Assembly: GCA_002474345.1 (NCBI GenBank)
Contig: DKQD01000134.1
Location: forward strand, 1 to 16,559
From: Bacteriovoracaceae bacterium UBA7317
GTDB taxonomy: Bacteria; Bdellovibrionota; Bacteriovoracia; Bacteriovoracales; Bacteriovoracaceae
DNA: 16,559 nt
Direction: 5' to 3'
The position numbers were made by a program, and so were the translations under genes. The notes below the pieces were generated by a model. It did no database searches. It was given only the letters and a program-made list of their open reading frames with translations, and was not told the origin of the DNA. Below are positions 1 through 9,024 of the stretch, piece after piece; within the stretch, counting starts at the first letter, position 1, and every line of letters starts with the position of its first letter.

Positions 1-204
1 TCCATCCATACTTAATTTTCCAAGATTATTTAACCAATTGGGAAGTTTATCACCTACATTATATTTTGCGTCCACTGGGTTAACTCCACAATAATAAACT
101 TTAACAAGAACATGAGTGCGAGTCTTGGGCATAAGTTTTGGAGGTTTGAGTTCAACTTCTTTAATTCCTTCTTCACTGCTATGATTGTAGACGATGGCCC
201 GCAT
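1..204 (-). CDS. MDR-superfamily alcohol dehydrogenase / quinone oxidoreductase, N-terminal part
   Basis: The reverse strand from the ATG at 204 reads 68 codons without a stop and runs off the left edge, so only the N-terminus is present. The visible residues start MRAIVYN and include VLVKVYYCGVNPVDAKY and then GDKLP. This is the GroES-like N-terminal domain pattern of the medium-chain dehydrogenase/reductase superfamily, of the zeta-crystallin-like NAD(P)H:quinone reductase or zinc-type alcohol dehydrogenase type. The NAD(P)-binding Rossmann domain lies outside the window, so substrate and cofactor cannot be told. The start is supported by AAAGGA at 215-220, about 10 nt upstream, which lies inside the end of the preceding kinase gene. 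The kinase stop codon (207-209) is 2 bp before this ATG, so co-transcription and perhaps translational coupling are likely. The family is fairly sure, the exact enzyme is not. Confidence 0.8.
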   Translation of the reverse strand, partial: MRAIVYNHSSEEGIKEVELKPPKLMPKTRTHVLVKVYYCGVNPVDAKYNVGDKLPNWLNNLGKLSMDG

Positions 205-206
205 AA

Positions 207-3200
207 CTAAGGTGTCCTTTTATGGAGGGTTATTGTAAACTTGGTGCCTTTATTTTTCTCACTCTCAAGGCTTAAATGGGCCTTAATTGCCTTCAAATTT
301 TCCTTAACGACATCCATACCCACTCCGCGACCAGAAATTTCTGTTGCATGCTCTTTTGTGCTAAGACCTGGTAGGAAAATAAGGTTAAGTTTTTCACTAG
401 AGCTCATCCTAAGAGTGTCTTCTTTTGTCTTGAGTCCTTTTTTGATGGCCTGTTCCGCTATTATATCCTCGTTAATCCCACGACCATCATCCTCCATTAT
501 TATTTGCAATTTGTTTTCATCTAAAACCTGGCAATTAATTTTGATGAGTGCCAATTCTTCTTTATTACTTTCGGCCCTCGTTTTTGGGTCTTCAATTCCA
601 TGGTCTAAGGAATTTCTAATAAGATGTGTGAGAGCATCATGCAAGAGGCTTAAGCTTTCCTTATTAAGTGAGCCTTGATCACCTGTAATTTGAAAATTTA
701 CTTTTTTACCAAGTGATTCCGCAATATCGTTAATAACTGTTCGAAAGCGGTTAAAGGAGTATTTTACGGGAAGTTCAAGGAGTTCTCTAAAAGATTGTTG
801 AAGAAGATTTGTTTCTTCCGATTGATTTTGGAAAATGTATTGATTAAGCCGTGACTTAAACTTAGAGAAATTATCTTCCATAACTTCAAATGAATTAGGC
901 CTTAAAAGGTTTTTCTTCTCTTTTTCAATATCTGAATGTGAATAAAAAATTTGAAGAATAGTGATAAATTTAGAAAAACCAAAGTGCGAAAAATCATTTT
1001 TAAATATACAATCAATTTTATTTTTTATGAATTGTTTCAAGTCACTCTCTTCAATGGTTTCAGTTCCATTTAATGAATCAAAGTTTTTAAGATTCATAAA
1101 AAAGTCGTCGATGATTTTGTAAGACCCCTCGGGATGCAAAATGCTTTTTTCCCAATCGTTTTCAGTTTTAAATAACCTCTTATAAGTTGTGTTTATATGA
1201 TCGTAGTCAAGAATTTCTAGAAATTTTAAAAAAAGAACGTCCCTTTTAAAAAGATGTGATAATAATTTAGGGGCTTTTGGCAAATTGTTTCTAAGATATA
1301 CTCTATCATCAGGCTGCATTTTTAAAATATTAATAGATAATATAAATGAGCAATAATCCCATAGACTCTTAATACTTTCCAAAATAATATTTTTTTCACT
1401 TCTATTTATTATATTTTTTGATAAGGCTTGAATCATTGGAATTTTGTTTTCTTCACCGAAAATTTTAATAGAATTAATTTCTTGAAACTTGTTTACATTA
1501 ATATTTTTTTCATTTCTGTCAAGAATCGACTTGGTCAATCCATGAAGGTCTATGAAAAAATTTGAGAAATGAGTATTGCTAATATTACTAGGTTTCAAAT
1601 CAAAAAAATCTATATAGATCTTTTTGTTAAAATTTTTAATTGTTTTTATTTTATTTAAAAAATCCATGTAATGATCTGGTAAAATATCTGATTTTAATCT
1701 TATCTTTTGGATGAAGTTTTCAATATCATGAATTAAAATTTGGAGGTCGCTTTCACCAATCGATTTATAAAAACCTTTCTGCACATGGAGATTTAATACA
1801 ATAAGAGAATACGTTTCATCCGTAAGGTTAAAGAAAGTAGAATTTAGGTCTTTTGGAAAATCGATCGTTTTCGAGTACATTTGAGGTATGACTATATTTA
1901 ATAGATATTCTAATTCAGTGTGTTTTTTATTAATATTTTCTTTTAGTTTAATGTCATCTTTAAAATCAAGAGAAAATATATCTTTTCCTGTTTTTGTGTA
2001 TTGATAGATTATACCTTTAAGTTCGTAAATATCTTGAATGAGCTGATTTAATTTACTATTGTCAAAATATTTATCTTTTTCCTCAGGGCCTCTTGTTAAA
2101 AAACTATAATTATTTTCTATTTCATGAGTAGCGCTTGAAATAAAACTTAGGTTGTAAAGTCGAGAGTTCCCTTTTAGCGTATGTAATTGTCTTGCAATGA
2201 ACTCAAGGTCACTTTCTTTATAATTAGGAAGATTATTCCTCATTTTTTTGATTCTTGATGCCGCTTCATCAAGAAGCTTATAAGAATTATCAAAAAATAA
2301 TATGAGATCTTCTTTCGATGACTGAATCATTTCTTGAACGATAGTGGTTTTCTTTGAAGATTTTTCTTCTTGGGTTTTCATGGCCTCTTCAAGTGATTGT
2401 AATTCTGTAATATCTTCTACTATTAACATTATCTTTTCAATAAGCTCATGTGAATCGTAAATAGGTGAGTAAGAGATTTTTAATGTTTTTACTTGTAACT
2501 CATTTGGTTTCTTATAAGTGACCTTCGGAGGTAGTGTGCTTTTACTGATTTCCCACTGAAGACTATCGGATTCAAAGAGTGCCCAAACTGCAAAATCAAG
2601 TCCAGAATATTTTTCGCTTTTTCTGTCGATGCCTTTAAAAACTGTATCAAATATATTTGTGCCTTCAATTTCTTGTGAAAAAATATTAAATGAAAATTTG
2701 GAAACAGGTCCTTGGATAATTAGGTCACGATTAATGGTAAAAACTGATTGGTTCATATTGTCAAGTATGAGTGTAACCCTCTTTTCAGATCCTTCCGCAT
2801 GTAATCTCGCACTGAGGGCCTCTTTTGTTCTTAAAACAATTTCCAATTCTAATTCTTTGCTTAATCTCTCAGCAGTGTTAAAGGCATTGGAAAACCTTTT
2901 TGCCAAAATAAAGCTTTGAAATAAGATAAAAAGGATGAATGTATATGAGAGGATGAAGGGCGGAGGGATAACTTTATGAAGAACTAAATTATCATAAACC
3001 ACTCCGAAAAATAGGGCCAGTATCCCAATAATGACGTGAAAAGCATTTGGCTGTTTTTGTTTTACGGCCTTAAAGACAAATAATAGGCCATAAAAGATGA
3101 AAATAATCATGATTATGTTATAAGAGTTAACTATTAGTCCATGAGTAAAATAGCGAGGGTTTAAGAAAAGAGTTGCCAATGAATAAAAGCTTACAATAGA

Positions 3201-4118
3201 CCATATAAATTTTTGGTAGTTCTTTTCATGTTTAAATTTAATAATTTTCCAGAGGAAAGATGTAAAAATAGGAAGGCCTAAATAAAGTGTTAGGTATTCA
3301 ATTGTAACATTCCAATTAAAAATAAATTTTGAATTTGGATAGAACTTAAAAATATAGTCACTTTCTGTAAATTTCCTTAAAAACATGGAACAGCAAAAAA
3401 GAGCAAACCAAAAGCTCGCCTTATCTTTTCTTCGAAGAAAAAATAGGAAGAAATGGTATACACCCATAATAATGAAGACTCCAATCGAGAGGAAATCTCG
3501 GTAAGACTTACTTTCTAACCTTTTTCTCAGATCCTTTTCTTTCCCAAGATGAATAGGGCTGAAGAAACCTCCTGAACGGTAATGAAAATTAGAACAGTGA
3601 AGTAAGAGATAGATCATATTATTATCAAATTTAAGAGGATAGATAACGGATTCGTCGTTGGGAATGCTAGTTTTTTCTGTTTTTCCAATAACGCCTTGAG
3701 AACCTAAAAGGGATATTTTTTGCCCATCAATAAGGTAAAGTCTGTAATTAGATGAAAATGTCCTTAAATAGAGCGCCAAATTATGTTTGTCTTTGAGTCC
3801 ACTAATTTTAATCAGGTAGCTTGCATAACCAGATTTGAAAGAGGTTTCATCTCCCTTTAGATTATATTGATTCCAAAGTTTTGGGACTGGAACAAATGAC
3901 GTTTTTTTTGGAATTTGGTTATTCACAACATCTTTTGGGCTAACCCACTTTTTCCAAAAAAACCTCCATTCACCTTTTAATTTAAAGGTGGTGTTTTCTT
4001 CAAATTTAAATCCTTTTAAATTAACTTCACCTTTTTTTATTAAAGGAGGTGCTAATCTTTCAGAAGAAAAAGACCTAAATGATAAAATTATAAAAGTGAG
4101 AAAAAGAACTCTAATCAT
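207..4118 (-). CDS. 7TM-DISM membrane sensor with PAS, Hpt and CheA-type ATPase domains
   Basis: A 1303-residue membrane histidine kinase. An N-terminal signal sequence (about 1-19) is followed by an extracytoplasmic beta-rich sensor region (about 30-195, like the 7TMR-DISM extracellular domains). Seven hydrophobic segments lie roughly at 209-229, 235-248, 272-292, 303-320, 330-350, 360-378 and 386-405. A charged helix (about 408-445) leads to a PAS-like domain (about 447-575). An Hpt (CheA P1-like) domain carries HTLKG with the likely phosphorylated His646. After a long unassigned helical region (about 710-1060) comes a CheA-type catalytic core: N-box LIRNSLDHGIEDP with Asn1169, G1 EDDGRG near 1209-1214, LPGLSTKE near 1249-1256, and G2 GRGVGMDV near 1263-1270. 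The protein ends right after the ATPase, so the CheW-like P5 domain of true CheA is absent. No response regulator or CheW gene is adjacent. The ATG at 4118 gives a good signal peptide, but I see no clear ribosome binding site. Signal and partner are unknown. Confidence 0.88.
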   Translation of the reverse strand: MIRVLFLTFIILSFRSFSSERLAPPLIKKGEVNLKGFKFEENTTFKLKGEWRFFWKKWVSPKDVVNNQIPKKTSFVPVPKLWNQYNLKGDETSFKSGYASYLIKISGLKDKHNLALYLRTFSSNYRLYLIDGQKISLLGSQGVIGKTEKTSIPNDESVIYPLKFDNNMIYLLLHCSNFHYRSGGFFSPIHLGKEKDLRKRLESKSYRDFLSIGVFIIMGVYHFFLFFLRRKDKASFWFALFCCSMFLRKFTESDYIFKFYPNSKFIFNWNVTIEYLTLYLGLPIFTSFLWKIIKFKHEKNYQKFIWSIVSFYSLATLFLNPRYFTHGLIVNSYNIIMIIFIFYGLLFVFKAVKQKQPNAFHVIIGILALFFGVVYDNLVLHKVIPPPFILSYTFILFILFQSFILAKRFSNAFNTAERLSKELELEIVLRTKEALSARLHAEGSEKRVTLILDNMNQSVFTINRDLIIQGPVSKFSFNIFSQEIEGTNIFDTVFKGIDRKSEKYSGLDFAVWALFESDSLQWEISKSTLPPKVTYKKPNELQVKTLKISYSPIYDSHELIEKIMLIVEDITELQSLEEAMKTQEEKSSKKTTIVQEMIQSSKEDLILFFDNSYKLLDEAASRIKKMRNNLPNYKESDLEFIARQLHTLKGNSRLYNLSFISSATHEIENNYSFLTRGPEEKDKYFDNSKLNQLIQDIYELKGIIYQYTKTGKDIFSLDFKDDIKLKENINKKHTELEYLLNIVIPQMYSKTIDFPKDLNSTFFNLTDETYSLIVLNLHVQKGFYKSIGESDLQILIHDIENFIQKIRLKSDILPDHYMDFLNKIKTIKNFNKKIYIDFFDLKPSNISNTHFSNFFIDLHGLTKSILDRNEKNINVNKFQEINSIKIFGEENKIPMIQALSKNIINRSEKNIILESIKSLWDYCSFILSINILKMQPDDRVYLRNNLPKAPKLLSHLFKRDVLFLKFLEILDYDHINTTYKRLFKTENDWEKSILHPEGSYKIIDDFFMNLKNFDSLNGTETIEESDLKQFIKNKIDCIFKNDFSHFGFSKFITILQIFYSHSDIEKEKKNLLRPNSFEVMEDNFSKFKSRLNQYIFQNQSEETNLLQQSFRELLELPVKYSFNRFRTVINDIAESLGKKVNFQITGDQGSLNKESLSLLHDALTHLIRNSLDHGIEDPKTRAESNKEELALIKINCQVLDENKLQIIMEDDGRGINEDIIAEQAIKKGLKTKEDTLRMSSSEKLNLIFLPGLSTKEHATEISGRGVGMDVVKENLKAIKAHLSLESEKNKGTKFTITLHKRTP

Positions 4119-4139
4119 AAGCTAAAATAAAATTAATTA

Positions 4140-4159
4140 AAAAGGTTTTAAAACCTTTT
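4140..4159. repeat. Perfect 20 bp palindrome in the leader of the sensor kinase gene
   Basis: AAAAGGTTTT is followed directly by its reverse complement AAAACCTTTT. The right end lies about 40 nt, and the left end 21 nt, upstream of the kinase ATG at 4118. It could be an operator for a dimeric regulator or a weak RNA hairpin in the leader. In such AT-rich DNA it could also be chance, though two GG/CC pairs are conserved in the dyad. Confidence 0.5.
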
Positions 4160-4434
4160 AACTTATCGAAATCTAGTAATAAAATATAAATAAAAAAAGA
4201 AAATTAACTTGTTTTTATTTAGCAATTTTTAAAAGAAATTAAATTTATAAATAAGAAAATATTTTTAAAAAATTAGATCCAGAAGGGGCAAAATTTCATA
4301 ATTACTTAAATTAAATTTAGAAGAAATTAGATTTAAAAAAAAATAATTGATTGATCGAAAAAAATATCAAATTATTCTTTCCAAATAGGAAAATATGATA
4401 TCGTTAGATGGAGAAAAATAGCATTTTGATGTAA

Positions 4435-4440
4435 AAGGAG
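4435..4440 (+). promoter_or_regulatory. Ribosome binding site of the alpha/beta hydrolase gene
   Basis: AAGGAG lies 8 nt before the ATG at 4449. This near-ideal Shine-Dalgarno sequence fixes the start of the exported hydrolase. Confidence 0.85.
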
Positions 4441-4448
4441 TTTTATTT

Positions 4449-5738
4449 ATGGATTTTAAAATAATTTTTAAAGGCCTGGTAATCCTCCTGGTATTTTTTT
4501 CAGGCAGTGTTTATTCAGGTAATGAAAAGGAAAAAGTCTGTCCAAAAAATCCAATTGATAATTGCCCGAAAGGATTTCTTTGTAAAAATCTTAAGCCAAT
4601 TAAAGGAAAGGAACTTAAAGAAAAGATGAAGCTTCTTGAAAAGGAGTATAAGAAGAAGTGGACTTTTAAAGGTTCTAAGGTATCGGTAGGTACTAAAATT
4701 TGGGATGGTACAAAGTATGCTACAAAAAAGGCCTCTAAAAATATAAAAGCCGGAGTTCAAAGAATACAAAAGCAGATTGGTGAAAGCGCTGCTGGAAAAA
4801 AGTTTTCAAAATCAAAAACATACGATTTGTTTAAGCAATTAAGAAACAATGTTAAGAGCTATTATTGGGTTAAACCAATGGATAAGGATCAACAGTCAAA
4901 TATCATGAATACCGAAAAAAGAACGGTTATTTTAGAATACAAGACTGTGAATATTGTTGATGATAAAGAGACTCCAGGAATAGGTAAAACAAAGTTTTAT
5001 GTTTACCAAAGTACCAAATGGAAAGGACAAAAAAGACCTCTCCTCATTATAATGCCACCAGTTTATGGTATTTCACCCTTTGATATAGGAATGGCCGTTC
5101 GGTATGTAAAGCATGGTTATAGAGTGGCGATTTTAGAGTTAGGAGGGTTTAAGTTTATAAGCCCTTTTCAACACACAAGGCATATCAAAAGAGTTACTGT
5201 CACTACAATGGGGCACGTCCATCGGTTAATCGATTACATGACTAAAGAAGGTGATGTTGATAAGAAAAAAATAGGTATTTTTGGTTTTAGTCTTGGTGGT
5301 CTGATGGCATCTTTGGCCTTTTCAGTAAACAAGGATATTAAGGCATTATCTCTTGCTGTAGGCGGTGGGAACTTTGCGGAAATTTTAACAAACTCAAAAC
5401 AAGCGGTCGCCGCTCTTTATAGAAAATATAGAATGAAAGAAGAAAATATTAAAACAAAAGAGGATTATTTTAAAGTCATGCAAGAGGCTTTTTCTTTTGA
5501 TCCTATAAGGTTCGCCCACTTGAGAGATCCTAATGATGTTTATTTAGTTTTTACTGAAGGAGATTCAGCTGTTCCAAGTAAAAACCAAAGAGACTTAGAG
5601 AGGGCCTTTAATGCCAATTGTAAAAGAGGTAACTCAAGATGGGAGCAAGGAGAACATTTTTTTGCTATTGTTAAAGATCTTCTTAAAAGAGATCGGATTA
5701 ATAATTTTTTTAAAAGTAGGTTTGGTGTAGATAAGTAA
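4449..5738 (+). CDS. Exported alpha/beta hydrolase
   Basis: A 429-residue protein with an N-terminal signal peptide (about 1-23, hydrophobic core 8-20), so it should act in the periplasm or outside. Residues 30-45 carry three cysteines (31, 39, 45) followed by a Lys-rich helical stretch up to about 135. The hydrolase fold starts near 155. The strand PLLIIMPPVYG (197-207) is in the usual position for the oxyanion region. The nucleophile elbow GFSLGG (279-284) gives Ser281, Asp372 in TEGDSAVP is the probable acid, and His403 in GEHFF completes a Ser-Asp-His triad. Such a full triad indicates an active serine esterase, lipase or peptidase-like hydrolase, but the substrate cannot be read from sequence. 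It is the first of four plus-strand genes for exported proteins, and the next gene begins 58 bp downstream. The unusual part is the roughly 130-residue basic Cys/Lys-rich N-terminal extension before the catalytic domain. Confidence 0.85.
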   Translation: MDFKIIFKGLVILLVFFSGSVYSGNEKEKVCPKNPIDNCPKGFLCKNLKPIKGKELKEKMKLLEKEYKKKWTFKGSKVSVGTKIWDGTKYATKKASKNIKAGVQRIQKQIGESAAGKKFSKSKTYDLFKQLRNNVKSYYWVKPMDKDQQSNIMNTEKRTVILEYKTVNIVDDKETPGIGKTKFYVYQSTKWKGQKRPLLIIMPPVYGISPFDIGMAVRYVKHGYRVAILELGGFKFISPFQHTRHIKRVTVTTMGHVHRLIDYMTKEGDVDKKKIGIFGFSLGGLMASLAFSVNKDIKALSLAVGGGNFAEILTNSKQAVAALYRKYRMKEENIKTKEDYFKVMQEAFSFDPIRFAHLRDPNDVYLVFTEGDSAVPSKNQRDLERAFNANCKRGNSRWEQGEHFFAIVKDLLKRDRINNFFKSRFGVDK

Positions 5739-5786
5739 AAAATAAAGTGATCTTTAAAATAAAGAAATTATTTATTTAGTTCTCTT

Positions 5787-5792
5787 GAGGTG
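5787..5792 (+). promoter_or_regulatory. Ribosome binding site supporting a GTG start
   Basis: GAGGTG lies 4 nt before the GTG at 5797. An in-frame TTG at 5785 overlaps this site and would place the Shine-Dalgarno sequence inside the coding region, so the GTG is preferred. Confidence 0.6.
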
Positions 5793-5796
5793 GTGT

Positions 5797-8700
5797 GTGT
5801 TTTTAAAAAAACAGGCAATTTTTCTCATCTCTTTAAGCCTCTTTTTTTTTAGTCTGATATCTATTTCTTTAGGACAGGAACGTTCATCTTCAAACTCTGA
5901 ACCTGATGATAAAAAATTAGAAAACTTTAAAAATCGGTTTGTAGATAAGTTTGAAAAATTATCAAAAAAACTTTCCGAACGTCACAATGAAAATAGAGAA
6001 GGTGCTCACAAAGGTTGGAATGAACTTTTGGGGGTCGCTGGATTGGAATTAGATAAGGTTACAAAGCAAGAGGATGTTGCCCTTTTCCTTTTTGAAGAAT
6101 TAGGAGTTGCTAATCAGGGGGGGACTATCGGGCTTTATGATAATACCTTTGACGCTCCTTCAGTCCTTTCAGACCTTCCAATAACAGCAGGAATATCAAT
6201 GAATCTTCATAGGAGCGTTGTTGATAAAAATAATGTAAGGGGTACTTATGGTGTTATTGATAAAATAACATTAAGGCTCGCCCCTTCAGCTTATTTAAAG
6301 TTAACGGGGATACCAGGACTTGCTGGCAGTGTAGGTGGAGGACCTCGGTTTAGTTTTGAGGTAATTAATATTCGTCAAGTAACGCCAGAGGAATACTCAA
6401 GAATTCTTCCTATTAAAAGTATAAAAAAACAATTTTCTAAAATCATTAAAAAAAAGAAAGCGGCTCCTAAAATAAAGATTAAGGGTCCAGCAAATACTGT
6501 GAGAGAAAAAACAAATGAGCGTTATTTAAACTTTATGCCTAAGCTTTCAAAATATATGCCTGAAAAAAATGCTGTGAGAGAAGCTTATCTTGGAAGGCTT
6601 TGGAACCCTATTTCCCAAGTATTCCGTCTCCCTGTTACCAAGAAATCAATAAAAAGAATGGAAGATAATGAAATTATTTCTTACGCTTTAAATGGAGGGG
6701 TTGTTCTGGGGGCGAGCTTTGGAACTGGTCTTGACCCTACAGGTTACTTGACGATTCTTCAAGTTCATGGAGCTGATTTAAACTTTTCAGTTAATGGGAA
6801 ACACCAGATATCTGTTTTGAAAGAAGCGCCTCAAAAGAAGGGGGATAATTTTGTAAGAGTTAAATTGACGAGAGTCAGAGATACAGGAGTTACTTATGGA
6901 ATGGGGAGTAGTCAGGTGACGGCCCTTCATAAGTGGTTAACTCTTGATGGGCATATAGTATGGACGACAGTTGGTGGGGTTGTACAATTGAAACCCTACC
7001 GATTTCAACTAAGTAAAAAGAACTCCAATTTTTATGATGTGGCCTATCGGTTTAATTTGAATATAGAGCAAGGAAAGGAAGCCTATATCATGGCATCTAG
7101 AGGAGATTTCACTCTTGCCGATGTCTATAGTAAAGAAGAATATTTTAAAATGATTGGAAGAAATGAGAAAAAAAGGCCTGTTAAAAAGCTATTTACTAAA
7201 AAACAAAAGGTAAAATCTAGAAATATTGAACAAATGGTTTCTCTTTTTCTTTTAAATTTAAAAAAGTCTCGGACTTTTAACGACAGCGATAAATGGATAA
7301 AAATTGATTCAGACATTCATAAATATTTTGAAACTGATGTCATGTCATCTAGAGCTGTGAAAATCCTTTTCGCCTTTAATAAAAATAGGTCCCATCGTTT
7401 TACCGTGAATGCGGATCTTAATAAATTTGATCAAAGAAACAAGCCTGATGACTCTTTGACACTTTTGGTAAGGGCAAGTTATCAAGATGATTTTATTCCC
7501 GCCGGAAGGTATGTTCGTTATGTAGATGAAATAGAAATGGCCCTCGATAAAAATGATTTTCTTCCTCTACCTCCTCTTGAAAAGGGTATGAAGAAGTTCG
7601 CAAAGGGTACTGTTGGAAAAATTAAATTGAATTATTCTCTAAAAATTAAAAGAAAGGCGATTGAAAAATTAATCAATTATCCAGAATCTAAAATGTGGCC
7701 GGCTCTGATTAATGCGTTTGGCGCTAAGGGGAAAGGATGGGAAAAGAAAGTTGGAAGAGCAAAATATATTGCAGCACGATTGGCCGTTTATGGGTTGACT
7801 ATTCCTGTCTCGGCCCTTGGAGCAAGACTCCCAGAAAAAGATGATATTATTGTTGCTAAAATAAAATACAGCCGCTGGAAAAAATTAAAAGAATTTATTA
7901 ATGAGCCTAAAAAACTTTCACGTGCTCTTGGTAAGTTTTTTGATAGTGGTGACTATGGCCCTGAAATGGTTAAGCTTTTAAGAAATGTTTTAGTTGGAGA
8001 AAAGATTAGTATGGCAGGAAAATTTAAAAGTGATCTTCTTGGAAAAGAGGTAACCGTTTCGGAAGGAAAAACGGCAGCATGGAAAGATCCGACTGCAACA
8101 CATATAAGCAGAAGTTTTGATAGTTATAGACCTAATTTCAAAGGCATTCAATCAAGTGGTTTAACTGCTAATGTCATAGGGCAGTCGTATTTTAAAGTTA
8201 ATTTTAACTTGGAAAAAATTCCAAAAAAGGTTTTTTTTAAATTAGAGTCAAAAAATATAACAGGTGCTTTGACAAATAAAACGCTAAAAGTTTTAGTCGT
8301 TGACAATGAAAAAGAGCGTTTTAAAAAAGGTCTCAATTCTTTTGTCTTCTTTCTCAATGACAAACAACACTTTCTTTACCCAGTCGCTGAAAAGATAAAA
8401 TTTTATAAATTAGGTTTTTTTGGAAATAAGTACCGTCTATCGGTTGCTGGAAGTGAGGATGGAATCCATTTCGGAGATCTTTCGAGGGTTTACTTTAGAG
8501 CGAAGCCTGTGTATCACAAAACGAAACTTAAGACTTTAAAAAAGTGGTCAGAAGGAAGGACAAAAGATTGTTTGGGAAAGTCAGCTGATGAGCTTATTTT
8601 TTACCTGGATAAAAATAAAATAGAGGATCATAAAATATGCTTCAAGCAAAGCAGACGTCATTGGGATGGTCGTTGTAAAATTGGTGTTACTCCTTATGTA

Positions 8701-9024
8701 AAAATTATTGGGATGAAGAAAAAAAACATGAAAAATAGAAATGAATGGATTATCGAAAACTGTCCTCGTGTTTTAGATAAAGAAGATTTAAATAAGTTAT
8801 TGAATGAAAAAGACATTTGCAGAGGAAAAAAGGCAAATGAGATTATCAAAGATATTGGAAAGAATATTTTTTATATTTGTGATTACTGGAATAAAAAAGG
8901 CCCAAAGGATAAAGGTTTTTGTAAGGATGGTGTCATCCCGTACCTTTTTGACGACCTCAAGAGAAAAAAACATGCAGACAACATCAAATCTCGAAATGAT
9001 TGGCTTAAAAAAACCTGCAATTAA
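5797..9024 (+). CDS. Large exported protein of unknown function with a duplicated four-cysteine C-terminal module
   Basis: With the GTG start the protein has 1075 residues (numbering here uses that start; an upstream TTG would add 4). A signal peptide covers about 1-27 (hydrophobic core then LGQ). A charged helix (about 35-65) follows. The region 70-450 is rich in Gly and predicted beta strands, with GSVGGGPRFSFEV near 177-189. A Lys-rich patch lies near 205-230. The middle (about 500-760) is mixed and 780-905 is again beta-rich. The C-terminus holds two divergent copies of a module of about 65 residues. Copy 1 has cysteines 925, 948, 960 and 989, copy 2 has 1008, 1028, 1042 and 1074. Both share C-x-G-K-x-A-x-E near the start, G-V-x-P-Y in the middle and R-N-x-W near the end. 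I recognise no catalytic motif or known family. The context of secreted enzymes suggests an extracellular or envelope role, possibly binding or adhesion, but this is inference. Confidence 0.8.
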   Translation: MFLKKQAIFLISLSLFFFSLISISLGQERSSSNSEPDDKKLENFKNRFVDKFEKLSKKLSERHNENREGAHKGWNELLGVAGLELDKVTKQEDVALFLFEELGVANQGGTIGLYDNTFDAPSVLSDLPITAGISMNLHRSVVDKNNVRGTYGVIDKITLRLAPSAYLKLTGIPGLAGSVGGGPRFSFEVINIRQVTPEEYSRILPIKSIKKQFSKIIKKKKAAPKIKIKGPANTVREKTNERYLNFMPKLSKYMPEKNAVREAYLGRLWNPISQVFRLPVTKKSIKRMEDNEIISYALNGGVVLGASFGTGLDPTGYLTILQVHGADLNFSVNGKHQISVLKEAPQKKGDNFVRVKLTRVRDTGVTYGMGSSQVTALHKWLTLDGHIVWTTVGGVVQLKPYRFQLSKKNSNFYDVAYRFNLNIEQGKEAYIMASRGDFTLADVYSKEEYFKMIGRNEKKRPVKKLFTKKQKVKSRNIEQMVSLFLLNLKKSRTFNDSDKWIKIDSDIHKYFETDVMSSRAVKILFAFNKNRSHRFTVNADLNKFDQRNKPDDSLTLLVRASYQDDFIPAGRYVRYVDEIEMALDKNDFLPLPPLEKGMKKFAKGTVGKIKLNYSLKIKRKAIEKLINYPESKMWPALINAFGAKGKGWEKKVGRAKYIAARLAVYGLTIPVSALGARLPEKDDIIVAKIKYSRWKKLKEFINEPKKLSRALGKFFDSGDYGPEMVKLLRNVLVGEKISMAGKFKSDLLGKEVTVSEGKTAAWKDPTATHISRSFDSYRPNFKGIQSSGLTANVIGQSYFKVNFNLEKIPKKVFFKLESKNITGALTNKTLKVLVVDNEKERFKKGLNSFVFFLNDKQHFLYPVAEKIKFYKLGFFGNKYRLSVAGSEDGIHFGDLSRVYFRAKPVYHKTKLKTLKKWSEGRTKDCLGKSADELIFYLDKNKIEDHKICFKQSRRHWDGRCKIGVTPYVKIIGMKKKNMKNRNEWIIENCPRVLDKEDLNKLLNEKDICRGKKANEIIKDIGKNIFYICDYWNKKGPKDKGFCKDGVIPYLFDDLKRKKHADNIKSRNDWLKKTCN
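8569..9018 (+). repeat. Tandem protein-level repeat: two four-cysteine modules
   Basis: The first copy spans the first to last cysteine codon at 8569-8763, the second 8818-9018. Cysteine spacings are 23, 12 and 29 residues in copy 1 and 20, 14 and 32 in copy 2. Matching blocks in each copy are an early CLGKSADE / CRGKKANE, a middle IGVTPY / DGVIPY and a late KNRNEW / KSRNDW. The DNA has diverged, so this is an old duplication. Paired cysteines in an exported protein suggest disulphide-stabilised modules. Confidence 0.8.

Larger units (their letters stand above)
4119..4448. other. 330 bp divergent intergenic spacer, extremely A+T-rich
   Basis: The spacer lies between the divergently transcribed sensor kinase and alpha/beta hydrolase genes, so promoters for both should sit here. 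It consists mostly of A and T runs, which makes promoter calling unreliable. The plus strand shows a weak pair, TTGATC at 4351-4356 and TATTCT at 4373-4378 with a 16 bp gap, that could serve the hydrolase. A perfect 20 bp palindrome lies next to the kinase start (4140-4159, listed separately). No small open reading frame with a convincing ribosome site was seen. Confidence 0.6.

Noticed and set aside
5785..5796. TTG at 5785 as start of the large exported protein
   Set aside because: It would put the ribosome binding sequence GAGGTG inside the gene and add MRWC before the signal peptide; GTG 5797 fits better, though the difference is only 4 residues.
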